Shown here piece after piece: positions 1 to 6,212 of a DNA stretch of 15,349 nt. The position numbers were made by a program, and so were the translations under genes. Source of the stretch: Veillonellaceae bacterium UBA5809. Lineage in GTDB: Bacteria; Bacillota; Negativicutes; Veillonellales; Dialisteraceae. Within the stretch, counting starts at the first letter, position 1. Each line of letters starts with the position of its first letter. The stretch is taken from NCBI GenBank assembly GCA_002417965.1, contig DIDD01000016.1:1-15349 (forward strand). Direction: 5' to 3'. The notes below the pieces were generated by a model. It made no database searches, had not been told where the DNA came from, and was given only the letters and a program-made list of their open reading frames with translations.

Positions 1-937
1 GGGCATTACTGTACAGACAGCTGTTGTAAGCAGAGCATACGGCAGTAATCACGACTGCATTTAAGATGGAAGCGGCTCCAGGAATGCCCAGATTTGCAAA
101 GATTTCCACAAAAGGACTTCCATTGGTCCCTACTTCGTCCCATGGGTATAAAGTGACAAGAACAAATACGGCACCCACATAAAAAAGGAGAATACGCCCA
201 ATGATCAGATCTGTGGATTTAGGAATCGTTTTTTCCGGGTTTTCAGCTTCTCCGGCGGTGACACCGATTAATTCAGTTCCGCCAAAAGAAAAAGTAACAA
301 CTACAAAGGATAAAAGGAGTCCATATAAACCATGGGGAAGAAATCCGCCATGAGCCCATAGATTTGAAAATCCCAGTGGTTCTCCGCCAATTCCGACTCC
401 AAAGGTAATAATCATAAATCCAAAGATAATCATCAGCAGCAAGGCTGTCACTTTGATAAGTGATCCCCAGAATTCAATTTCACCGAAGGCTTTTACATTG
501 ATTAGATTAATAAAGTTAATCAAGATAAAAAGAACCAGCGTGGGTATCCATGTCGGTATGTGGGGAAACCAAAATTGAATATATATACCTATGACAGACA
601 GTTCTGCCATAGAGACGGCTACATACAGAAACCAGTAATTCCAGCCGGCAAAGAAACCGGCAAATTTTCCCCAGTATTGATAGGCATAAGTACTGAAAGA
701 TCCGGAAACCGGATGATAGACGGACATCTCAGCCAATGCTCTGACGACCAGGTAAATAAAGAAACCGCCGATTAGATAAGACAGAACCACACCGGGGCCC
801 ACCATTTGTATTGTACTGGCAGATCCGTAAAATAATCCGGTGCCGATGGCGCAGCCCAGAGCAATCATTTCGATATGGCGGTCCTTCAGATTTCTTTTAA
901 GACCTTCATGTGCGCCTGTTTTCTCATTTTCATTCAT
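1..937 (-). CDS. Amino acid permease, APC superfamily (AAT type), partial
   Basis: This is a membrane transporter that probably brings an amino acid into the cell with protons. Only the first 312 codons are present; the gene continues past the left edge, and the family is usually about 450-480 residues. The N-terminus has the classic permease signature: a short cytoplasmic stretch (LKRNLKDRHIEMIALG), then IGTGLF in helix 1, GPGVVLSY, RALAEMSV and HPVSGSFSTYA. Further on, the GGTELIGVTAGEAENPEKTIPKS segment is typical of this family. Several hydrophobic helices follow one another throughout. The ATG at 937 is chosen because the family signature begins right after it and a GGGAG-like site lies just upstream; a nearby ATG at 933 is out of frame. 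The gene is divergent from the DJ-1/PfpI gene. The substrate cannot be told from sequence alone. I am confident of the family and not of any specific amino acid. Confidence 0.9.
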   Translation of the reverse strand, partial: MNENEKTGAHEGLKRNLKDRHIEMIALGCAIGTGLFYGSASTIQMVGPGVVLSYLIGGFFIYLVVRALAEMSVYHPVSGSFSTYAYQYWGKFAGFFAGWNYWFLYVAVSMAELSVIGIYIQFWFPHIPTWIPTLVLFILINFINLINVKAFGEIEFWGSLIKVTALLLMIIFGFMIITFGVGIGGEPLGFSNLWAHGGFLPHGLYGLLLSFVVVTFSFGGTELIGVTAGEAENPEKTIPKSTDLIIGRILLFYVGAVFVLVTLYPWDEVGTNGSPFVEIFANLGIPGAASILNAVVITAVCSAYNSCLYSNA

Positions 938-982
938 TCTCTCCCACACCTTTTCTTGGAGTTTATATTCAAGACGGAATTT

Positions 983-988
983 ATTATA
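983..988 (-). promoter_or_regulatory. Likely -10 box for the permease gene
   Basis: The minus strand reads TATAAT here, about 46 bp upstream of the permease ATG. No good -35 hexamer sits 16-18 bp further upstream, so only the -10 is supported. Confidence 0.35.
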
Positions 989-1070
989 CACCTAAAATAT
1001 AAGAAAGAACATATAGAACGGCTGTATTAAGACAATCAGATGAGGCGCAGGGGCAAATTGGGACATATCG

Positions 1071-1079
1071 TGATATACT
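1071..1079 (+). promoter_or_regulatory. Extended -10 promoter for the DJ-1/PfpI-queT pair
   Basis: TGATATACT matches an extended -10 (TGn followed by TATACT), 38 bp upstream of the ATG at 1117. A TTGGGA at 1059-1064 is too close to act as its -35. The predicted 5' leader is about 30 nt, too short for a riboswitch. Confidence 0.45.
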
Positions 1080-1116
1080 AAATATAAGTTTTTATGTGAT
1101 AAAGGAGATTGTTGGC

Positions 1117-1722
1117 ATGGATGCAGGATTTTTTCTATTTCCCGAGTTTGAGACATTGGATGCAGCAGGTCCCATTGAAGTGCTCAGGATGCAGCCGGAA
1201 TATAAGCTTCGTTATTTATCCATTGGAGGAGGACCGGTTACGAGTGCACAGGGAATGACAGTAATGACGGAAAAACTGGATCATTTCACAGGCGGTATTC
1301 TGTTGATCCCGGGCGGAATGGGGACAAGGCTGCTGGTCCGGGACGGGAGTGCAACAGGGAGAATCCGGGAGGCTGCAGAGCTGGCAGAATGGTGTCTGAC
1401 TGTATGCACAGGATCAGCACTGCTGGCACAAACAGGGCTTTTGGACGGAAGAAAAGCCACATCGAATAAAATGGCATTCGAATGGGCGGCGGGGACGAGG
1501 CCCCAGGTTCAGTGGATACGCCGTGCGCGGTGGGTGGCAGATGGCAAGTTTTATACTTCATCCGGTGTTTCTGCAGGAATTGACATGGCACTGGGATTTT
1601 TGGCGGATCGGTTTGGAACTGATTTTTCTGAACAGGCAGCCAGAAAGATTGAATATATATGGAACAGGAATGCCAATGAAGATCCATTTGCAGAAAATAG
1701 CGGAGAACAGGGCCATGAATGA
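1117..1722 (+). CDS. DJ-1/PfpI family protein
   Basis: This is a 201-residue protein of the DJ-1/PfpI (class I glutamine amidotransferase-like) superfamily, closest in pattern to isonitrile-hydratase-like members. The nucleophile-elbow cysteine is Cys97 in TVCTGS. The N-terminal LDAAGPIEVL carries Asp15 where isonitrile hydratases have their catalytic Asp. The stretches LLIPGG (62-67), LLDGRKATSNK (108-118) and TSSGVSAGIDM (147-157) are all family-typical. The start is ATG 1117, preceded by AAAGGAG at 1101-1107 with 9 nt spacing. A GTG at 1096 in the same frame would put that ribosome binding site inside the gene, so it is rejected. The end overlaps the start of queT by 8 nt, which suggests translational coupling. 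The substrate is unknown; the superfamily includes hydratases, glyoxalase/deglycase-type enzymes, proteases and transcription regulators, and no extra DNA-binding domain is present here. Confidence 0.85.
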   Translation: MDAGFFLFPEFETLDAAGPIEVLRMQPEYKLRYLSIGGGPVTSAQGMTVMTEKLDHFTGGILLIPGGMGTRLLVRDGSATGRIREAAELAEWCLTVCTGSALLAQTGLLDGRKATSNKMAFEWAAGTRPQVQWIRRARWVADGKFYTSSGVSAGIDMALGFLADRFGTDFSEQAARKIEYIWNRNANEDPFAENSGEQGHE

Positions 1723-2212
1723 CCGGGATTCTCTGGAAACGCGTGCGCTTGCCTTAAATGCAGCGGCGGCTGCGTTGTATGCTGTGCTGACCGTGGCGCT
1801 GGCACCTATTTCTTATGGGCCGATGCAGGTGCGGGTTTCTGAAGCTATGACGCTTCTTGCATTTGTGAATCCCCGCTTTCTTCCCGGGCTGGTCATTGGA
1901 TGTCTTGCAGCCAATGCAGCGAGTCCTTTGGGCCCAATTGACATGGTGGCAGGAACAGGCGCCACATTCTTGGGACTCTGGCCCATGAGATTTGTTAAAT
2001 CGACATGGACTGCGTCGTTATTTCCGGTTGTCAGCAACGGGCTGATTATTGCGGGAGAATTGGTTTATTTATCAGATATTCCGATGTCAGGATTTTGGGT
2101 TACAGCTCTTTACATAGGTGCCGGGGAATTTCTGGCAGTTGCTGTTTGCGGATCTATTTTGGTCCATTTTTTAAAATCACAGCCGGCTTTAAACAAATGG
2201 CTTCATTTTTAA
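1715..2212 (+). CDS. queT: QueT family queuosine-precursor transporter (ECF S component)
   Basis: This is a 165-residue integral membrane protein. QueT proteins are the substrate-binding subunits of energy-coupling-factor transporters that salvage preQ1 or related precursors for the tRNA base queuosine. The family pattern is clear: APISYGPMQVRVSEAMTLL (30-48), then GLVIGCLAANAASPLGPIDMVAG (58-80), a PVVSNGLIIAGELVYL segment (104-119), and GAGEFLAVAVCGSIL near the C-terminus. The start is ATG 1715, just before the stop of the upstream gene, with GGAG at 1702-1705. Length and the hydrophobic N-terminus fit the family, whereas a start further upstream would add about 64 unrelated residues. No ECF ATPase or T component is encoded nearby, so it would need a shared energizing module encoded elsewhere. 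No preQ1 riboswitch is evident upstream. The symbol rests on family resemblance. Confidence 0.87.
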   Translation: MNDRDSLETRALALNAAAAALYAVLTVALAPISYGPMQVRVSEAMTLLAFVNPRFLPGLVIGCLAANAASPLGPIDMVAGTGATFLGLWPMRFVKSTWTASLFPVVSNGLIIAGELVYLSDIPMSGFWVTALYIGAGEFLAVAVCGSILVHFLKSQPALNKWLHF

Positions 2213-2225
2213 TCATCAAGAGCAG

Positions 2226-2254
2226 TTGTTTCAGGTGCGGACGTTCTGTATAAT
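2226..2254 (+). promoter_or_regulatory. Sigma-A-type promoter for guaA
   Basis: TTGTTT (2226-2231), a 17 bp spacer, then a perfect TATAAT (2249-2254). The predicted start is only about 22 nt upstream of the guaA ATG, which leaves no room for a purine riboswitch. Confidence 0.7.
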
Positions 2255-2282
2255 TAAATGTAAAATTTAAGGGAGGAATGAC

Positions 2283-3821
2283 ATGAATCATCAGGAGATC
2301 GTCATTGTAGTGGATTTCGGAGGACAATATTCTCAGCTTATCGCAAGGCGTATCAGGGAATGCGGCGTGTATTGCGAGATCCTTCCCTATACAAAGACGG
2401 CGGAAGAAATTTTAGCTCATCAGCCCAAGGGAATTGTATTGTCAGGCGGGCCTTCCAGTGTCAATGCTCCGGGGGCGCCCCGGATGGATACTGCTGTTTT
2501 TCAGTCCGGAATACCTGTTCTCGGAATTTGTTACGGAATGCAGCTCATGTGCAGTGAGCTTGGAGGACGGGTGGCCCGTCCGGAAAAACATGAATATGGG
2601 AGTACGGCTTTTTTCCGGGAGGGAAATTGTCCTTTGTTTGAAGAAGTTCCGGCAGAAACAACAGTCTGGATGAGTCATGGCGATTCCGTTTCAGAAATGC
2701 CGCCCGGATTCGGGCTGACAGGACATACTTCTTTGACACCTACGGCCGCTGTGGCGGATGAGGCACGCCGGCTGTATGGAGTTCAATTCCATCCGGAGGT
2801 AGTTCATACACCTGAAGGCACCAGGATGCTCCGTCAATTTCTTTTTCAGATATGCCGGTGTCAGGGCGGTTGGTCAATGGGGAATTATATTGAAACCGCA
2901 TCTCAACATATACGGGAACAGGTAGGGGACGGTCAGGTGCTGTGCGCGCTCTCAGGGGGCGTGGATTCTTCTGTGGCAGCTGCATTGGTTCATAGGGCGG
3001 TCGGTGATCAGCTGACCTGTGTGTTTGTAGATCATGGACTTCTCCGCCAGGGAGAGGCTGATCAGGTTGTGAAGACTTTTCAGGATGAATTTCATATGAA
3101 TCTTGTTCATGTCGATGCTTCTGATCATTTTCTGTCCATGATTAAGGGTGTGACGGAACCTGAAGAAAAACGTAAGCTGATCGGTGCTGAGTTTATCCGG
3201 ACTTTTGAAAAAGAGTCGGCAAAACTGGGAGATGTCCGTTTCCTGGTACAGGGAACACTTTATCCTGATGTTGTGGAAAGCGGAACGGCTACGGCAGCGA
3301 CCATTAAAAGCCATCACAATGTGGGGGGGCTTCCCAAGGACATGAAATTCCAGCTGATAGAACCTCTGCGGGAATTGTTTAAGGATGAGGTCCGTGAGCT
3401 GGGACGCCAGCTGCATCTTCCGGAAGAGGTGGTCAACCGTCAGCCATTCCCGGGGCCGGGACTTGCAATCCGCATCATTGGAGAAGTTACAAAAGAACGC
3501 CTTGATATTCTGCGTAAGGCCGATGCTATTGTAAGAGATGTGATTATAAAAGCAGGCCTGTATGATAAGATATGGCAGTCTTTTGCTGTTTTGCCGGCGG
3601 CTATCCGCAGTGTGGGTGTTATGGGAGATGAAAGGACATATGATTATACAGTTGGAATCCGGGCTGTTACCAGCTCTGACGGTATGACCGCCGATTATGT
3701 TCATCTGCCGTGGGATGTGCTGGATGAAATGAGCCGGCGTATTGTCAATGAAGTTTCCGGAGTCAACCGGGTGGTTTATGATGTTACATCAAAACCGCCG
3801 TCCACGATTGAATGGGAATAA
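2283..3821 (+). CDS. guaA: GMP synthase (glutamine-hydrolyzing)
   Basis: Cytoplasmic enzyme that converts XMP to GMP using ATP and ammonia released from glutamine, the last step of guanine nucleotide synthesis. The 512-residue length is normal. The N-terminal class I glutamine amidotransferase domain (about 1-190) has the nucleophile Cys83 in GICYGMQ, and His170 and Glu172 in VQFHPEV. The synthetase domain carries the PP-loop SGGVDSS (224-230), followed by QGTLYPDVVES, the KSHHNVGGLP loop and RQPFPGPGLAIR. The C-terminal dimerization domain ends in SKPPSTIEWE, as in most orthologs. GGGAGG at 2271-2276 lies 6 nt before the ATG. The gene has its own promoter and is followed by a strong terminator, so it is probably transcribed mainly on its own. 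Nothing is missing or unusual. Confidence 0.98.
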   Translation: MNHQEIVIVVDFGGQYSQLIARRIRECGVYCEILPYTKTAEEILAHQPKGIVLSGGPSSVNAPGAPRMDTAVFQSGIPVLGICYGMQLMCSELGGRVARPEKHEYGSTAFFREGNCPLFEEVPAETTVWMSHGDSVSEMPPGFGLTGHTSLTPTAAVADEARRLYGVQFHPEVVHTPEGTRMLRQFLFQICRCQGGWSMGNYIETASQHIREQVGDGQVLCALSGGVDSSVAAALVHRAVGDQLTCVFVDHGLLRQGEADQVVKTFQDEFHMNLVHVDASDHFLSMIKGVTEPEEKRKLIGAEFIRTFEKESAKLGDVRFLVQGTLYPDVVESGTATAATIKSHHNVGGLPKDMKFQLIEPLRELFKDEVRELGRQLHLPEEVVNRQPFPGPGLAIRIIGEVTKERLDILRKADAIVRDVIIKAGLYDKIWQSFAVLPAAIRSVGVMGDERTYDYTVGIRAVTSSDGMTADYVHLPWDVLDEMSRRIVNEVSGVNRVVYDVTSKPPSTIEWE

Positions 3822-3829
3822 GTAAAAGA

Positions 3830-3876
3830 AGGGTTTTATGCGGTGTTATTTTCTTGCGGCATAAAATCCTTTTTTT
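3830..3876 (+). terminator. Rho-independent terminator of guaA
   Basis: A 12-bp stem (3830-3841 with 3859-3870, one G-T wobble) with a 17-nt loop is followed directly by a run of T residues. It starts 9 nt after the guaA stop codon. Confidence 0.82.
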
Positions 3877-3909
3877 GTGAAAAATATTTTTGACAATTCG
3901 GGGGGTAAT

Positions 3910-3939
3910 TTGCAACAATTTGCTTATGTGTGATAAAAT
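3910..3939 (+). promoter_or_regulatory. Likely promoter for the GGDEF-hemerythrin gene
   Basis: TTGCAA (3910-3915), an 18 bp spacer, then TAAAAT (3934-3939) preceded by TGA, which makes an extended -10 (3931-3939). A TTGACA at 3890-3895 has no -10 at a workable distance. Confidence 0.5.
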
Positions 3940-3945
3940 AATAGC

Positions 3946-4091
3946 CGTGGCCGTGTATCAATGAGCGGGGATATATCATAAATGGTATGAAATGGACAAT
4001 AGGGCAGTCAGGCCGGAAGGTTCATCGCTGAGGGATCCGGTTATGCCAATCTTCCGTGGGCAATGATCTTTCGGGCAATAGGGGATGGAAT
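3946..4091 (+). other. Long structured 5' leader of the GGDEF-hemerythrin gene
   Basis: If transcription starts about 7 nt after the -10, the mRNA has a leader of roughly 146 nt. It can form a small hairpin (TCATA at 3977-3981 with TATGA at 3987-3991). Further on, CCGG at 4013-4016 can pair with CCGG at 4037-4040, inside an outer GGCA (4003-4006) to TGCC (4044-4047) stem. Alternatively GGAAG (4015-4019) can pair with CTTCC (4051-4055). The last two foldings exclude each other. The sequence matches no riboswitch class I recognise; the conserved core of c-di-GMP-I (GEMM) is not visible. A regulatory role is inference. Confidence 0.3.
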
Positions 4092-6152
4092 ATGAAGGAG
4101 CGGGACAGCCGGTTTAATAGAATTTTTCTGAAGGTGACACTGGTTATCATGGCAGGATTGATACTGGCACAGGCGGCTGTTTATTTCCATGATCAGGTGA
4201 AATCAGTCTCTTTTCAGGGCGGATATCAGATAACAGATATCCGTTATTATAATTATCCTGCCCGCGATGCGGATATTTCACAGATTTTGGGGGCGAATGA
4301 AAGCTCTTTCCGGTCCAGCAGAGACGGATTGTTCCGGTCAGGACGCGATGTATGGATTAAATTTCCATGGAAAGAGGAATACGGGACAGGCAAACAGGTG
4401 GTGTACCTGTTCCAGGAGTTTCTTCAGCCTCAGGAAATTTATATCAGCATTAATGGGCGCATTCATTCAATTCCTGTGAGACGGTATCATATTTATCCTT
4501 ATGCAGAGATTCCTTCCCAGATTGAGGAGGGATCTTATGTGTATATGAGAATTGAAAATTTCAATTATCCTTATGTCATATCAGTCCGCACAGATAAACA
4601 TCAGGAGTATCTGCGGCATCAAAATTTTCTTCTGGCATTCCGCACAGCGAATATTTCCATTCTATTTGTTATGTTTATGCTGAATTTGCTGCTGGCGGCC
4701 ACCAGTAAAAAAAGGGTATATATGGCTCATGCCTTTTTCCTGTGTTCTGCCTGCATGGCACTGCTTCAGTTTTCGGGAATTTTCCGTGTCATTTTTGGCT
4801 ATAACGATCCTTATTTCAGCTATATGTGGAGTTTTATGTGTACGCTTACGGCCATGCTTTTCCTATACAGCTGTTTTAGGGAATATGATTTGGGATATTG
4901 GGTGACAGGTTTTTATAAGTCTGTTATGATTGCCAATCTGCTGATGGCGGTGGCTGTTGGTGTTATTCACCTGCCGGTCATTCTTTTCCTGTTCCATTTT
5001 TTTCTTACCACGGTGTTCGTGACAACGCTTCTTGTCTCCTTATATGCCTATCATCATAAGAAGGAAATTCCAATCTTGTTTATCGCCGGCATGTTTTTAT
5101 ATTTTTTCAGTTCGGAGATGTACGCGCTCGGAATATTTGGAATTGTCCCGTGGAATGACATGACAGCTAATTTTATTTATGCGGCATCGGCGGCAGAATC
5201 GGTTATTTTTACGGCGTCTATTTTATACCAGCGCAGACAGAAACAGTTTTTGATGAATATGCTTTGGCAGGAAGCCGTCACGGATCCCTTGACGGGGCTG
5301 TATAATCGTAATTATTTTTATAAGACTTCAGTGGAAAAGATCAGAAAGACAGAGCATGGGGGAAGCTGCGTCTCTATGATGATGTTCGATCTGGATCATT
5401 TTAAAGAAGTTAATGATACACAGGGACATCATACAGGAGATGTGCTCCTTCAGAAAATCACAGAAAAAATAGGAGAAACAGTGGGAATGGGCGGTGACTT
5501 TATCCGATGGGGAGGCGATGAATTCATTGTGGTTCTTTACCGGGTGGGAATTCAGGAAACAGCTACGGCAGCGGAAGAGATCCGCAGGGCCGTAGCCGGC
5601 TATGAGTTTCCTGAGAAGGGGCATGTTACGCTGAGTGTGGGGGCGGCCGAGAAGAGCCCATTTGAAGATCTGCAGGCGTGGATCAGCCGGGCTGATGAGT
5701 CTTTGTACCGCGCAAAAAAAAGGGGAGGAAACAGGATTTCTGTCGGATATTCTCAGGTGGCTCCGGTAGGTATTGGCTGGCATGCCGTCTTTAAATGCAG
5801 AAATCAGGATATTAACAAAGAGCATGAGATGATGATTCAGTATTTGAACCGTCTGATTGAGCTGGTCCCGTCAGATGATTATGAAAATTATTTTTTGCAT
5901 CTTTATGATGAACTGATGAATATAGCGGATTTTCATTTTATTCATGAAATTGAAATTCTAAAAAAAGCAGGATATCCGGATGTGACGCATCATGAAATGC
6001 TGCATCAGGATATCCTGCATAGAGCCGGACGGGAACGGATGCTGATGGTTAAAGGGGAGAGGAAGGCTTCCGATTTGATTCTGTTTTTAATAGATCAGGT
6101 TGTTATGGGCCACATGATATCGGAGGATGTACAGTTTTTTTCTTACTTGTAA
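4092..6152 (+). CDS. Membrane diguanylate cyclase with 7TM-DISM-like sensor and C-terminal hemerythrin domain
   Basis: This 686-residue protein probably makes c-di-GMP from two GTP. In order it has a signal-anchor helix (about 12-32), an extracytoplasmic sensor of about 150 residues resembling 7TMR-DISMED2, a bundle of hydrophobic helices (about 180-382, 7TMR-DISM-like), a GGDEF domain (about 385-555) and a hemerythrin domain (about 560-686). The cyclase motifs are intact: DPLTGLYNR from 398, FDLDHFKEVND, RWGGDEF with GGDEF at 474-478, and ADESLYRAKKRGGNRI. The RxxD inhibitory I-site is absent: the residues before GGDEF read ETVGMGGDFIRW. The hemerythrin domain has all seven expected iron ligands: His578, His615, Glu619, His634, His638, His674 and Asp679. 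The start is ATG 4092, with AGGGGA at 4080-4085; a GTG at 4056 is less likely. Family knowledge suggests an O2/redox-responsive di-iron site controlling c-di-GMP output. That control, and the ligand of the outer sensor, are inferred. Confidence 0.93.
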   Translation: MKERDSRFNRIFLKVTLVIMAGLILAQAAVYFHDQVKSVSFQGGYQITDIRYYNYPARDADISQILGANESSFRSSRDGLFRSGRDVWIKFPWKEEYGTGKQVVYLFQEFLQPQEIYISINGRIHSIPVRRYHIYPYAEIPSQIEEGSYVYMRIENFNYPYVISVRTDKHQEYLRHQNFLLAFRTANISILFVMFMLNLLLAATSKKRVYMAHAFFLCSACMALLQFSGIFRVIFGYNDPYFSYMWSFMCTLTAMLFLYSCFREYDLGYWVTGFYKSVMIANLLMAVAVGVIHLPVILFLFHFFLTTVFVTTLLVSLYAYHHKKEIPILFIAGMFLYFFSSEMYALGIFGIVPWNDMTANFIYAASAAESVIFTASILYQRRQKQFLMNMLWQEAVTDPLTGLYNRNYFYKTSVEKIRKTEHGGSCVSMMMFDLDHFKEVNDTQGHHTGDVLLQKITEKIGETVGMGGDFIRWGGDEFIVVLYRVGIQETATAAEEIRRAVAGYEFPEKGHVTLSVGAAEKSPFEDLQAWISRADESLYRAKKRGGNRISVGYSQVAPVGIGWHAVFKCRNQDINKEHEMMIQYLNRLIELVPSDDYENYFLHLYDELMNIADFHFIHEIEILKKAGYPDVTHHEMLHQDILHRAGRERMLMVKGERKASDLILFLIDQVVMGHMISEDVQFFSYL

Positions 6153-6164
6153 GAAAGCCAGGAG

Positions 6165-6212
6165 AAGCCGAATATGACCCTTTGTTTTTTCGTAAAGCCT
6201 GATTTCGGCCTT
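6165..6212. terminator. Possible weak bidirectional terminator between convergent genes
   Basis: AAGCCGAA (6165-6172) pairs with TTCGGC plus TT (6204-6212) around one bulged base, with a partly paired, T-rich interior. It lies between the stops of the GGDEF-hemerythrin gene and leuA. No good T tract follows on either strand, so support is weak. A separate inverted repeat, TTCTTAC/GTAAGAA (6140-6155), spans the stop codon of the plus-strand gene. Confidence 0.28.

Noticed and set aside
1096..1116. Upstream GTG start for the DJ-1/PfpI gene
   Set aside because: It would place the AAAGGAG ribosome binding site inside the coding sequence; ATG 1117 fits it exactly.
2952..3704. 250-codon minus-strand reading frame inside guaA
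   Set aside because: No ribosome binding site or family resemblance; it lies fully opposite a clear guaA and is a mirror effect of its codon use.
3946..4091. c-di-GMP-I (GEMM), ZTP or TPP riboswitch before the GGDEF gene
   Set aside because: Fragments such as CCGTGGGCA and CTGAGGG look suggestive, but the conserved cores are not present in order.
6140..6155. Inverted repeat TTCTTAC/GTAAGAA as a terminator
   Set aside because: The T run lies before the repeat on the plus strand and becomes an A run after it on the minus strand, so it cannot work as a terminator in either direction.
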